Below are positions 8,995-21,073 of a stretch of DNA of 64,000 nucleotides, piece by piece (the first letter of the stretch is position 1; each line of letters begins with the position of its first letter). The stretch is from positions 620,001-684,000 of the forward strand of contig NZ_JAUSSH010000001.1 of NCBI RefSeq assembly GCF_030812255.1. The letters are read 5' to 3'. Both the position numbers and the translations under genes were made by a program. This DNA comes from Paeniglutamicibacter psychrophenolicus (GTDB taxonomy: Bacteria; Actinomycetota; Actinomycetes; Actinomycetales; Micrococcaceae). Under the pieces are notes generated by a model. The model did not search any database, was not told where the DNA came from, and saw only the letters and a program-made list of their open reading frames with translations.

Positions 8995-10282
8995 GCGGTC
9001 GCCGGCGACGGGCACCCAACCCGCCGCGCCCACCGCTGCCCGCGACGCGGCCCGTGCCCAGCGCCATCCCGCCGAGTCGTCCGAGACCCCGGCACCCGAG
9101 GCCAACGGCGCGACGCACCCGGCCACGGTCCACCCCGCCACGGTGCACCGGGCGGCGGAGATCGAACCGGCGCTCGATGACCCGCTTGCCGAACTGGTCG
9201 AGGCGATGAAGCGCCCGGACCAGGTCGACGGGTCCACCCCGGCACCGGCACGCGACGCGGTCCGCGAACTGGAGCTGCGCCTGCTGGGCGCCGACCGCAC
9301 CATGCGCCGACGCGAAATGGCCGCGGGGGCCGGAGTCTCGCTGCTCTCGGCCCGCAAGATCTGGCGCGCCATGGGCTTCCCGAACCTGGGCGACGAAGAG
9401 GTCTTCTTCACCACCGTCGACCAGGACGCGCTCAAGCTGATGCTGAACATGGTCCGCGACGGCATCCTCACCGAGGAAACCGCGATCTCGCTGACCCGTT
9501 CCATCGGCCAGATGACCGACCGCATGGTGGTCTGGCAGGTCGAGGCACTGGTCGAGGACATGGTGCAGAACCAGAAGATGAGCGACCCCGAGGCGCGGCG
9601 CAACCTGGTGAACCTGCTGCCCGAGCTCATCTCGCCGCTCGAGGAGCTGCTGGTCTACTCCTGGCGCCGGCAGCTGAACGCCGCGGTCCACCGCCTGGCC
9701 GTGCGCGCCGAGACCGGCCTGGCCGCCTCCGCCGAGGGTCGCGACGGCTCCGAGGACGACGCCCCGCTGCCGCTGGCCCGCGCGGTCGGCTTCGCGGACC
9801 TGGTCTCCTACACCTCGCTCTCGCGCCGGATGAACGAACGCACCCTGGCCCAGCTGGTGCAGCGCTTCGAATCCAAGTGCGCGGAAATCATCTCCATCGG
9901 CGGCGGCCGGCTGGTCAAGACGGTCGGCGACGAGGTGCTCTTCGTGGCCGAGACGCCGCAGGCCGGCGCGCAGATCGCCCTGGCGATGTCCCGGGAGTTT
10001 GCGGCCGACGAGCTGTTGCCCAACACCCGGGTCGCGCTGGTCTGGGGCCGGGTGCTTTCCCGCCTGGGCGACATCTACGGGCCCACGGTGAACCTGGCCG
10101 CGAGACTGACCTCGCTGGCCGAGCCCGGAACCGTGCTCACCGACGAGCTGACCGCCTCCACGCTGGCCGGGGACGCCCGCTTCGTGCTGCAGCCGCAGGA
10201 AACCACCGCGGTGCGCGGCTTCGGCGACATCAACCCGGTGCTCCTGGCACCGGGCACCGGCTCGGGGCTGGTGCTGGACTAG
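8987..10282 (+). CDS. Class III adenylate/guanylate cyclase with N-terminal regulatory domain
   Basis: A 431-residue cyclase. The first 70 residues are Pro/Ala/Thr-rich. A helical domain with RRREMAAGAGVSLLSARKIWRAMG resembles the adenylate cyclase regulatory domain known from pH-responsive mycobacterial Rv1264. The C-terminal catalytic domain (about residues 263-420) has the two metal aspartates in FADLVSYT and TVGDEVLF, the KTVGDE lysine context, and IYGPTVNLAARL with the transition-state Asn and Arg. It should make cAMP; the base specificity is inferred. ATG 8987 overlaps the upstream stop and seems best coupled; ATG 8945 is an alternative. No transmembrane segment is seen, so it is soluble. 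Confidence 0.85.
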   Translation: MSERSPATGTQPAAPTAARDAARAQRHPAESSETPAPEANGATHPATVHPATVHRAAEIEPALDDPLAELVEAMKRPDQVDGSTPAPARDAVRELELRLLGADRTMRRREMAAGAGVSLLSARKIWRAMGFPNLGDEEVFFTTVDQDALKLMLNMVRDGILTEETAISLTRSIGQMTDRMVVWQVEALVEDMVQNQKMSDPEARRNLVNLLPELISPLEELLVYSWRRQLNAAVHRLAVRAETGLAASAEGRDGSEDDAPLPLARAVGFADLVSYTSLSRRMNERTLAQLVQRFESKCAEIISIGGGRLVKTVGDEVLFVAETPQAGAQIALAMSREFAADELLPNTRVALVWGRVLSRLGDIYGPTVNLAARLTSLAEPGTVLTDELTASTLAGDARFVLQPQETTAVRGFGDINPVLLAPGTGSGLVLD

Positions 10283-13872
<3,590 letters not shown>

Positions 13873-13956
13873 CGCCGCGGGCCCACGCCGGCCCGGCCCG
13901 CAATCCCCGCCGTCCTGTTCGCAGGTCCCGGTCCCGACGTCACCAAGGAGCAGCAC

Positions 13957-14985
13957 ATGAACACCAACCCCAAACACAAGCAATCGGCACAGGGTGCCGC
14001 CGAGCCATCCGAGGGCCAGGACCCCTCGCTGCGCCGCCAGCTGCTGGCCGTGGCCCGCGAGGCGGCCGCCGCCGGGGCCGCGGTGCTGGCCGAACGCGGA
14101 CGCGGCCGGGTTGCCGCGGACACCAAGAGTGCCGCGGGCGACTGGGTCACCGACTTCGACCGCCGGGCGGAAATGGCGGTGCGCGACGTGATCGCCGCGG
14201 CCCGCCCCAACGACGCGATCACCGGCGAGGAATACGGCCGCACGGTGCCGGCGGAACCCTCGGGCTATCGCTGGTCCATCGACCCGCTCGACGGCACCGC
14301 GAACTTCGTGCGCGGCATCGTGTACTACTGCACCTCGGTGGCGGTCTTCGGGCCGCTCGACGAGACCGCGGCGGCAACGCCCGCCGAGAAGGCCGCTTCC
14401 GAAGCCACCACCGATGCTGCCGATGTCCCGGGACATCCGGCGGCACCCGGCGGGAACTCGCTGGCCGCCGACGCCGCGGCCATGGATGCGGGCACGCACG
14501 GCTGGCTGGCCGCCGCCGTCAACGCCCCGGCGTTGGGCACCGAGTACTACGCCGCCGCCGGGGACGGTGCCTGGCTGGTGGACTCGACGCTGCACGTGGG
14601 CTCCGACGCCCGCCGCGGCGGCAGCGCGACCCGGGCGCAGCGGCTGGCCGGCGGCGACAGGGAGGAGGCCGGGCGTCTGCTGGCCACCGGCTTCGGATAC
14701 GACGCGGACCGCCGCCAGTTCCAGGTCGGCGCGCTGCTGGGCCTGATGCCCGGCTTCGCCAACGTGCGGCGCATCGGCTCGGCCGCGCTGGATCTGTGCC
14801 TGGTCGCCGACGGCACGCTCGATGCGTATGCGGAGTACGGCACCCAGGAGTTCGACTGGGCGGCCGGCGCGCTGATCGCGGCAGAGGCCGGGCTGCCGGT
14901 GCTGCGCCCGCGCACCGACCCGGGCTGGCAGGCCGCCGGCCACCTGGACTTCGACGCGCTGCCCGCCGGGGAACCCGCAACGTAG
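13957..14985 (+). CDS. Inositol monophosphatase family protein
   Basis: A 342-residue Mg-dependent phosphatase. The family metal motifs are GEEYG, WSIDPLDGTANFVRG, and the C-terminal FDWAAGALIAAEAG with the conserved Trp-Ala in place of WDxAAG. The substrate could be inositol-1-phosphate, histidinol phosphate or another sugar phosphate; the motifs do not decide. Residues about 138-180 are an Ala-rich insertion (between VAVFGPLDE and GTHGWLAAAVNAP), making it longer than the usual 260-290 residues. ATG 13957 has AAGGAG nine bases upstream. Separated from ligA by 84 bases and followed by a strong hairpin. Confidence 0.88.
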   Translation: MNTNPKHKQSAQGAAEPSEGQDPSLRRQLLAVAREAAAAGAAVLAERGRGRVAADTKSAAGDWVTDFDRRAEMAVRDVIAAARPNDAITGEEYGRTVPAEPSGYRWSIDPLDGTANFVRGIVYYCTSVAVFGPLDETAAATPAEKAASEATTDAADVPGHPAAPGGNSLAADAAAMDAGTHGWLAAAVNAPALGTEYYAAAGDGAWLVDSTLHVGSDARRGGSATRAQRLAGGDREEAGRLLATGFGYDADRRQFQVGALLGLMPGFANVRRIGSAALDLCLVADGTLDAYAEYGTQEFDWAAGALIAAEAGLPVLRPRTDPGWQAAGHLDFDALPAGEPAT

Positions 14986-15001
14986 CGCAGCGGACACGCA
15001 A

Positions 15002-15040
15002 AAGCCCACCGCCTCCGTGGACCACGGGGGCGGCGGGCTT
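15002..15040. terminator. Bidirectional terminator between convergent genes
   Basis: A 17-bp stem (15002-15018 with 15024-15040), with one mismatch, one G-U pair and a 5-nt loop, starts with AA and ends with TT. It serves the phosphatase gene on the plus strand and nagB on the minus strand. Confidence 0.7.
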
Positions 15041-15089
15041 CGTCGTCGGCCCCGATTGCGGGACCCGGTGCGTGCTGCCGGGCGGAGTG

Positions 15090-15878
15090 CTAGATGCCGA
15101 ACTGCAGGCCGGCGGCCGAGTCGTCGTAGTAGTCGCGGTTCTTCAGGCCCACGGCGGCGGCCTCGTCGAGCACCACCACGGCGTCCGGGTGCAGCTGCAG
15201 CACCGAGCCGGGGCAGGCCGAGGACAGCGGCCCCTCCAGCGCGGTGGCCACCGCGGCGGCCTTGTGGCTACCGGTGGCGACCATAACCACGCGGCGGGCC
15301 TCGAGGATGGTGCCCAGGCCCTGGGTCACCGAGTGCGTGGGGACCGCGTCGAGCCCGTCGAAGAAGCGCGCGTTGTCCTCGCGGGTCTTGGAGGACAGGC
15401 GCTTGATGCGGGTGCGGGAGCGCAGCGAGGAACCGGGCTCGTTGAAGCCGATGTGGCCGTTGGCGCCGATGCCCAAGATCTGCACGTCGACGCCGGCGGC
15501 GGCGATGGCCGCGTCGTAGGCGGCGGACTGCGCGCGGATCTGCTCCTCGGAATCCCCGAAGCCGTTGGGGGTGAACAGGTTTTCCTCGCGGATGCCGATG
15601 ACCTCGCACAGCTCGCGGACCAGGGTCTGGCGGTAGGACTGCTCGTGGGTGCCCTCCAGGCCGACGTACTCGTCCAGCGCGAAGGCCAGGGTGTCGCCGA
15701 AGTCGACCTCGCCGCCGGCCACCGCCTTGGCCAGCTCGCTGTAGAGGCCCAGCGGGGTGGACCCGGTGGCCACGCCCAGGACGGTGTTGCCCTCGGTGCG
15801 CGAACGCAGCCCGTCAAGCACCGCCTCGGCGGCGAACTCCGCGGCTTCCTCGGCGGTGGCGGCGATCAGTACTTCCAT
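15090..15878 (-). CDS. nagB: Glucosamine-6-phosphate deaminase
   Basis: A 262-residue isomerase/deaminase that converts glucosamine-6-phosphate to fructose-6-phosphate and ammonia. Visible motifs are GVATGSTPLGLY (phosphate loop), FALDEYVGL with the catalytic Asp, and LGIGANGHIGFNEPGSSL. Length matches the family. AAGGAA lies upstream of the ATG. It sits 70 bases behind a GH3 hexosaminidase gene on the same strand, which supports a role in recycling N-acetylglucosamine from the cell wall or external glycans. No nagA is present in the window. Confidence 0.96.
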   Translation of the reverse strand: MEVLIAATAEEAAEFAAEAVLDGLRSRTEGNTVLGVATGSTPLGLYSELAKAVAGGEVDFGDTLAFALDEYVGLEGTHEQSYRQTLVRELCEVIGIREENLFTPNGFGDSEEQIRAQSAAYDAAIAAAGVDVQILGIGANGHIGFNEPGSSLRSRTRIKRLSSKTREDNARFFDGLDAVPTHSVTQGLGTILEARRVVMVATGSHKAAAVATALEGPLSSACPGSVLQLHPDAVVVLDEAAAVGLKNRDYYDDSAAGLQFGI

Positions 15879-15948
15879 GTGGGTGTTCCTTCAAGGTGGT
15901 GCGGGAATGTGGGCCAGCGGTGCGGCCGTGCGGGCACGCATGGCGAAC

Positions 15949-17502
15949 CTAGAGCGTATCCCGATCGTGGCCGGGCATTCCAGCCGGGCCCGGGGCCAAA
16001 AGCTCGACCAGCGCTCGCGAGACGGTGCGCGAGGCGCCGAAGGTCACCAGGTCCGCCCCGCCGCGGGGCCAGCCGCACTCCACGACGATGAGCGTGCGGG
16101 CATCGGCGCGCAGCCCGTCGGCGATCTGCCAGATCCGGTGGTCCGCGTCCAGCCCGCGGCCGACCAGGGCGATCTTCGCCGACGGATCGGCATGCTTCAG
16201 GGTGCCCGCCGCCCCGGCGGAGGCCGGTCCCCACGGGACGTGCCCGACGGCCATGTTCGCTTCGCTGTCGACCTGGATGAGCAGCGGTGCGGCAGGGTCC
16301 GCCAGCCAGTCGCGTGCGGCCGGCCCGATGTCGAAGGCCGCGGTGATGGCCGCGGCATCCGGGACCGCGCCCGCGGTGATGGCCGCGGGAACCGGGGAAC
16401 CGGCTGCCCGCGGCCGGTAGGCGGCGCCCAGCACCGCGACGCGCCTTGCGGCGTCCTCCAACCGGGCGGCCTGCAGGTCCCCGGCGTACACGGCATCGAC
16501 GATGGCCCCCAGGATCCCCGCGTAGCGCTCCGCGGTGGTTTCCGAACCCAGGCAGAGCAGATCGGCGCCGGCGGCCAGGGCCCGCACCGCTGCGGCCTTG
16601 ATGCCGGTGATCGCGCAGGCCCCGGCCATGTCCAGTGCATCGGTGATGATGGCGCCCTCGAAGCCGAGCTCCCCGCGCAGCACATCCTGCAGGATCGCCC
16701 GGGAGAACGTTGCGGGGTTTTCCGCGTCGAGCACCGGGACCATGATGTGGCTGGTCATGACGCTGGCGGTGCCCGCGGCGATCGCGGCGGCAAAGGGCAC
16801 CAGCTCGCGGGTGCGCAGCGTGTGCGCGTCCACCGCGATGGTGGGCAGGGCCAGGTGCGAGTCGGTGGCGGTGTCGCCGTGGCCCGGGAAGTGCTTGGCG
16901 CACGCGGCGACCCCGGCCCGCTGCAGCCCGGAAGTGAAGGCCGCGATGTGCCGGGCGACCAGGGCGGCGTCGGCGCCGAAGCTGCGCACCCCGATCACCG
17001 GATTGGCGGCGGTGGAGTTCACGTCCGCGTCCGGGGCCAGATTCAGGTTGAAGCCCAGGGCCACGAGTTCCGCGGCGATGGCCGCGGCGCAGGCCTCGGT
17101 GGCGGCGGCATCGTCGATGCGCCCGAGGACCGCGTTGCCCGGCTGGTTGGAACCGGTGAGGTAGTGCAGGCAGGTGACGTCCCCGCCCTCCTCGTCCAGG
17201 GCCAGCAGCACCGTGGGGGAGGCCGCGCGCAACCGGGCCACCAGCGTTGCCAGCTGCGTGGGGGAGGTGAGGTTGGTGCCGTAGATGCACACCGATCCCA
17301 CCCCGGCTGCCAGCGCGTCGGCGATCCAGCCAGGCATCCGCGTGCCGGTGAACCCGGGCATCAGCGTGGCCGCGGCCAGGGTGCGCAGCCGGGCCTCGCC
17401 GGGTCGGGCCTCGCCGGGTCGGGGCGCGGCCTTGGCCGTCGTCGGCGTGGTGGCGATGAAGCCCTCCGGCAGGCGGAATGGAGAGGGGGTCCCGGACGAC
17501 AT
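15949..17502 (-). CDS. nagZ: Glycoside hydrolase family 3 beta-N-acetylhexosaminidase
   Basis: A 517-residue GH3 enzyme. The diagnostic NagZ motif KHFPGHGDTATDSH is at about residues 200-213 (histidine acts in acid/base catalysis in this subfamily), and the catalytic Asp is in ITDALDMAGA near residue 287. A second domain of about 150 residues after the barrel ends near VVECGWPRGGADLVTFGASR. The protein begins without a signal peptide (MSSGTPSPFRLPEG), so it is probably cytoplasmic, acting on imported muropeptide or chitin fragments. I use ATG 17502; the frame stays open upstream to 17877 but that part is Arg/Pro-rich and unlike the family. Likely co-transcribed with nagB. Confidence 0.9.
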   Translation of the reverse strand: MSSGTPSPFRLPEGFIATTPTTAKAAPRPGEARPGEARLRTLAAATLMPGFTGTRMPGWIADALAAGVGSVCIYGTNLTSPTQLATLVARLRAASPTVLLALDEEGGDVTCLHYLTGSNQPGNAVLGRIDDAAATEACAAAIAAELVALGFNLNLAPDADVNSTAANPVIGVRSFGADAALVARHIAAFTSGLQRAGVAACAKHFPGHGDTATDSHLALPTIAVDAHTLRTRELVPFAAAIAAGTASVMTSHIMVPVLDAENPATFSRAILQDVLRGELGFEGAIITDALDMAGACAITGIKAAAVRALAAGADLLCLGSETTAERYAGILGAIVDAVYAGDLQAARLEDAARRVAVLGAAYRPRAAGSPVPAAITAGAVPDAAAITAAFDIGPAARDWLADPAAPLLIQVDSEANMAVGHVPWGPASAGAAGTLKHADPSAKIALVGRGLDADHRIWQIADGLRADARTLIVVECGWPRGGADLVTFGASRTVSRALVELLAPGPAGMPGHDRDTL

Positions 17503-17824
17503 CAGCGCAGCACCGCCCGGGAGCGGCCGGCGGCGCAGGTGCGGGAGTGCGGGAGTTCGCCCGGGCGGGCCGGGGAACACCGGGGCGTGCGTGGGTTGGC
17601 CATGGCAACCAGCCAACGGCACCAACGGGCAAAAGACCAGAGGCCGGGGACCGTTGCCGGAGTTTTGATGCGGTGGCGAGGCAACGGGGCGCTGGCGCCG
17701 CGCGGTGCGGGGACGGGGTTGGCCGGAGGGGCACCGCGTCCGCTGTTGTCTCCCGGGTGAGGTTGGCAACAAGCGGCCGCAGCCGGGCTCCAAGCCGTGT
17801 GGCCGGCTGGCACACTGGAAGGTA
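17503..17824. other. Divergent intergenic region, nagZ-like gene to GNAT gene
   Basis: About 320 bases between divergent starts. It must hold promoters in both directions but I find no convincing -35/-10 pair. The nagZ-like frame remains open through it. No RNA or repeat was recognised. Confidence 0.4.
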
Positions 17825-18349
17825 ATGACTACCGCAACCCTCGCCCCCGCCGGCACCCTGTTGATCCGTCCGGCCACCGAAGCCGACTACCCGCACATCG
17901 CGCGGATCACCGTTGACTCGTACCTGCATGCCGGGCACTTCGATGACCCGGACCACGAGTACCTGCAGTTCGTGCAGCAGGTCGCCAAGCGCCATGCCGA
18001 CTCCGAGATCCTGGTCGCCGAGCGCGACGGCGTGGTCATCGGATCGGTCACGCTGGTGCGCCCGGGCAGCGAATACGCGGATATCGCCCTGAAGGGCGAG
18101 CTCGAATTCCGGATGCTGGTCGTCGACCCGGCCGTGCAGCGCTCCGGTGCCGGACGCGCCCTCCTCAACGCGGTGATTGCCCGCGCCGGCGAGCTCGAGG
18201 ACGTGCACACCGTCTCGCTGACCACCGGCGGGCACTGGGTCGCGGCCCGCGCGCTGTACGAGGCCGACGGGTTCATCCACGCCTCGGCGCGCGACTGGTA
18301 CGTCCCGAACACCGAGATCGTGTTGGTCGTCTACACCCTCGCGCTCTAG
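17825..18349 (+). CDS. GNAT family N-acetyltransferase
   Basis: A 174-residue acetyltransferase of the GNAT fold. The acetyl-CoA-binding motif A is visible as EFRMLVVDPAVQRSGAGRALLNAVIARA (given here in parts: core VDPAVQRSGAGRALL near residues 101-115). N-terminal LLIRPATEADYPHIARI is the usual first strand and helix. ATG 17825 has GGAAGG six bases upstream. The acceptor substrate cannot be told from sequence. It is followed by a hairpin, so it is probably a single-gene unit. Confidence 0.88.
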   Translation: MTTATLAPAGTLLIRPATEADYPHIARITVDSYLHAGHFDDPDHEYLQFVQQVAKRHADSEILVAERDGVVIGSVTLVRPGSEYADIALKGELEFRMLVVDPAVQRSGAGRALLNAVIARAGELEDVHTVSLTTGGHWVAARALYEADGFIHASARDWYVPNTEIVLVVYTLAL

Positions 18350-18376
18350 CGCCTAGTCCTTGGCGCCTGGTGAATC

Positions 18377-18403
18377 CGGTGTGTGACGCGGTTCCACACA
18401 CCG
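18377..18403 (+). terminator. Hairpin after the GNAT gene
   Basis: CGGTGTGTG (18377-18385) and CACACACCG (18395-18403) form a perfect 9-bp stem with a 9-nt loop, 27 bases after the GNAT stop codon. It could instead act as an operator for the next gene. Confidence 0.5.
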
Positions 18404-18508
18404 ACATGGGCCGATTCGATAGGGTGGGGCCACGGCCGGGATGCCGCCGCACGGGCGGACGGCGCTGGGCCGCCTGTTCCATCCGTCGACGTCGTGCAGG
18501 AGCGCAAC

Positions 18509-19093
18509 ATGAGCGAGATTTTTGCCACCACCATGGATCCCACCAAGCACCAGCTGATCGCGGCGTGGTTGCCGCGCCAGGATTGGTTCGCCGGCGAGGG
18601 CAAGCCGGTGCTTCAGACCCTCGGCGGCTTCCGGCTCGATGACCCGGCCGGCGATGTGGGCATGGAATTCATCGTCGTGGCCGACACCGCACCCGCAGAA
18701 CCGGTCATCTACCATGTGCCGCTGAGCTATCGCGGGGCGGAGTTGCCCGGTGCCGAAGCATCGCTGCTGGGCACCAGCGAGCACGGGGTGCTGGGCGTGC
18801 GCTGGATCTACGACGGCGAGGGCGACCCGGTGTGGCAGGCGCAGGTGCGTGCGTTGCTGGCCGGGGACGTGGCGGCGCAGCACCAGAACATCTCCCACAC
18901 CCTCGAGCCGCTGGTGGGCGTGGACCGCGCCGCCGGCCAGGGAACCGGCGAGGCTGCCGGAAACCGCAAGACCACCGTGATCCGCCGCCCGGTTGCCGGT
19001 GGCGCGGGCTCGTCGGGCGCCGCGGCGTGGGTCAGCTCACCATGGACCGAAGCCGGTGAGCCGGTGCGCGGAGCGGTCATCGAATTCTCCTAG
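18509..19093 (+). CDS. Stand-alone maltokinase N-terminal cap-like domain protein
   Basis: A 194-residue protein. The segment LIAAWLPRQDWFAGEGKP near residues 14-31 and the following beta-rich stretch (PVIYHVPLSYRG, GVLGVRWIYDGEGDPVWQAQVRALL) match the N-terminal cap domain of actinobacterial maltokinases (Mak). No kinase domain follows, and no HGD or DFD motif is present. In full-length maltokinase the cap shapes the ATP/maltose site, so the role of an isolated cap is unknown; the gene neighbourhood has no glycogen or trehalose genes. CAGGAG precedes the ATG. A hairpin follows at 19106-19130. Confidence 0.75.
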   Translation: MSEIFATTMDPTKHQLIAAWLPRQDWFAGEGKPVLQTLGGFRLDDPAGDVGMEFIVVADTAPAEPVIYHVPLSYRGAELPGAEASLLGTSEHGVLGVRWIYDGEGDPVWQAQVRALLAGDVAAQHQNISHTLEPLVGVDRAAGQGTGEAAGNRKTTVIRRPVAGGAGSSGAAAWVSSPWTEAGEPVRGAVIEFS

Positions 19094-19105
19094 CCACAAG
19101 GCGCT

Positions 19106-19130
19106 CCGGCCCCGGGGGGAACGGGGCCGG
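19106..19130 (+). terminator. Terminator hairpin before gatC
   Basis: CCGGCCCC (19106-19113) pairs with GGGGCCGG (19123-19130) across a 9-nt loop. It separates the cap-domain gene from the gat operon. Confidence 0.5.
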
Positions 19131-19224
19131 GGAGGGCCCTGCTGGCGGGCCGCGCGAAGCCATGGGCAGGGTCCGGGCGTACTAGACTAGGGGGGAAACC
19201 CCATCCGCCCACCTAGGGAGATAC

Positions 19225-19521
19225 ATGTCTGCCATCAGCCGTGAGGACGTTGCGCATTTGGCGCAGCTGGCCCACATCGAGATGAGCGATGCCGAGCTGG
19301 ACAAAATGACCGGCGAACTCGGTGTCATTGTCGAATCAATCGCGTCGGTCTCCGAGGCCGCCTCGGCCGACGTCCCGGCCACCACGCACCCCATTGCCCT
19401 GTCGAACGTCTTCCGCGAGGACATCGTGGGTCCGACGCTCACCGCCGAGGAAGCGCTGATGAACGCACCGGACTCGGTCGACACCCGCTTCAAGGTGCCG
19501 GCCATTTTGGATGGAGAGTAA
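19225..19521 (+). CDS. gatC: Asp/Glu-tRNA amidotransferase subunit C
   Basis: A 98-residue GatC, the small belt-like subunit that holds GatA and GatB together. The family pattern REDVAHLAQLAHIEMSDAEL near the N-terminus and the C-terminal LMNAPDSVDTRFKVPAIL are clear. It starts at an ATG with AGGGAG seven bases upstream, and TAGACT at 19182-19187 may be the -10 box of the operon. First gene of gatC-gatA-gatB; the stop is four bases before gatA. Confidence 0.96.
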   Translation: MSAISREDVAHLAQLAHIEMSDAELDKMTGELGVIVESIASVSEAASADVPATTHPIALSNVFREDIVGPTLTAEEALMNAPDSVDTRFKVPAILDGE

Positions 19522-19524
19522 TTC

Positions 19525-21072
19525 ATGAACCAGATCATCCAACTTTCCGCCACCGAGCTCGCGGCCAAGCTGCGCGCAGGCGAGATCACGTCCGTGCAGG
19601 CCGTGCAGGCACACCTGGACCGCATCGCGGAGGTTGACGGCGGAGACCGCGGCGTCCACGCCTTCCTGCACGTGAACACCGACGAAGCCCTGGCCGTGGC
19701 CGCCGAGGTCGACGCCATCCGCGCCGCCGGCGGAGCCGACGCGCAGGCACTGCACCCGTTCGCCGGCGTGCCGATCGCCATCAAGGACCTCATCGTCACC
19801 AAGGGCCAGCCCACCACCGCGGCATCGAAGATGCTCGAAGGCTGGATGAGCCCCTACGACGCAACCGTGATCGAAAAGATCCGCGCCGCGAAGCTGCCGA
19901 TGCTCGGCAAGACCAACCTGGACGAGTTCGCGATGGGGTCCTCCACCGAGCACTCGGCCTACGGCCCGACCCGCAACCCGTGGGACCTGGACCGCATCCC
20001 GGGCGGCTCCGGAGGCGGTTCCGCCGCCGCAGTGGCAGCCTTCGAGGCACCGCTGGCCCTTGGCACCGACACCGGCGGATCGATCCGCCAGCCCGGAGCC
20101 GTCACCGGCACCGTCGGCGTGAAGCCGACCTACGGCGGGGTCTCGCGCTACGGGGCGATCGCCATGGCCTCCTCGCTTGACCAGATCGGCCCGGTCACCC
20201 GGACCGTGCTTGACTCCGCGTACCTGCACGAGCTGATCGGCGGGCACGACCCGGCCGACTCCACCTCGCTGAACGAGCCGGTGCCGGCCCTCGTTGAGGC
20301 CGCCGAGCAGGGCGCCAGCGGCGACATGACCGGCGTGCGCGTCGGCGTCATCAAGGAACTGCAGGGCGAGGGCTATGAGGCCGGTGTCCAAGAGCGCTTC
20401 AACGAATCGCTCGAGGCGCTGCGCGCCGCGGGTGCCGAGATCATCGAGGTTTCCTGCCCGAACTTCAAGTACGCGCTGGGCGCCTACTACCTGATCATGC
20501 CCTCGGAGGTCTCCTCCAACCTGGCGAAGTTCGACGGCGTGCGCTTCGGCACCCGCGTGCTTCCCACCCAGGGTCCGCTGACCATCGAACGCGTCATGGG
20601 CGCAACCCGTGCCGCGGGCTTCGGCGACGAGGTCAAGCGCCGCATCATCCTGGGCACCTACGCGCTGAGCGCAGGCTACTACGACGCCTACTACGGCTCG
20701 GCACAGAAGGTCCGCACGCTGATCCAGCGCGACTTCGACGCCGCATTCGCGCAGGCCGACGTGCTGATCTCCCCGACCAGCCCGACCGTCGCCTTCGAGC
20801 TGGGCTCGAAGACCGACGACCCGCTGGCGATGTACCTCAACGACGTGGCCACCATCCCCGCCAACATGGCCGGGATCCCGGGCATCACCGTGCCCGGCGG
20901 CCTGTCGCAGGGCCTGCCGGTCGGCATCCAGTTCCTGGCCCCGGCACGCGAGGATGCCCGCCTGTACCGTGCCGGAGCGGCACTTGAGAAACTGCTGGAA
21001 GACAAGTGGGGCGGCCGTCTGCTGGATTCGGCCCCCGAACTGTCCGCCGCCACCACCGGAGGGGTTGCCTAA
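19525..21072 (+). CDS. gatA: Asp/Glu-tRNA amidotransferase subunit A
   Basis: A 515-residue glutaminase subunit that releases ammonia from glutamine for amidation of Glu-tRNA(Gln) or Asp-tRNA(Asn). The amidase Ser-cisSer-Lys triad is present: Lys87 (PIAIKDL), Ser162 (PGGSGGGS) and nucleophile Ser186 ([11 protein letters not shown]). The length is normal for GatA. ATG 19525 has GGAGAG upstream at the end of gatC. Second gene of the gatCAB operon, one base before gatB. Confidence 0.97.
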   Translation: MNQIIQLSATELAAKLRAGEITSVQAVQAHLDRIAEVDGGDRGVHAFLHVNTDEALAVAAEVDAIRAAGGADAQALHPFAGVPIAIKDLIVTKGQPTTAASKMLEGWMSPYDATVIEKIRAAKLPMLGKTNLDEFAMGSSTEHSAYGPTRNPWDLDRIPGGSGGGSAAAVAAFEAPLALGTDTGGSIRQPGAVTGTVGVKPTYGGVSRYGAIAMASSLDQIGPVTRTVLDSAYLHELIGGHDPADSTSLNEPVPALVEAAEQGASGDMTGVRVGVIKELQGEGYEAGVQERFNESLEALRAAGAEIIEVSCPNFKYALGAYYLIMPSEVSSNLAKFDGVRFGTRVLPTQGPLTIERVMGATRAAGFGDEVKRRIILGTYALSAGYYDAYYGSAQKVRTLIQRDFDAAFAQADVLISPTSPTVAFELGSKTDDPLAMYLNDVATIPANMAGIPGITVPGGLSQGLPVGIQFLAPAREDARLYRAGAALEKLLEDKWGGRLLDSAPELSAATTGGVA

Positions 21073-21073
21073 C

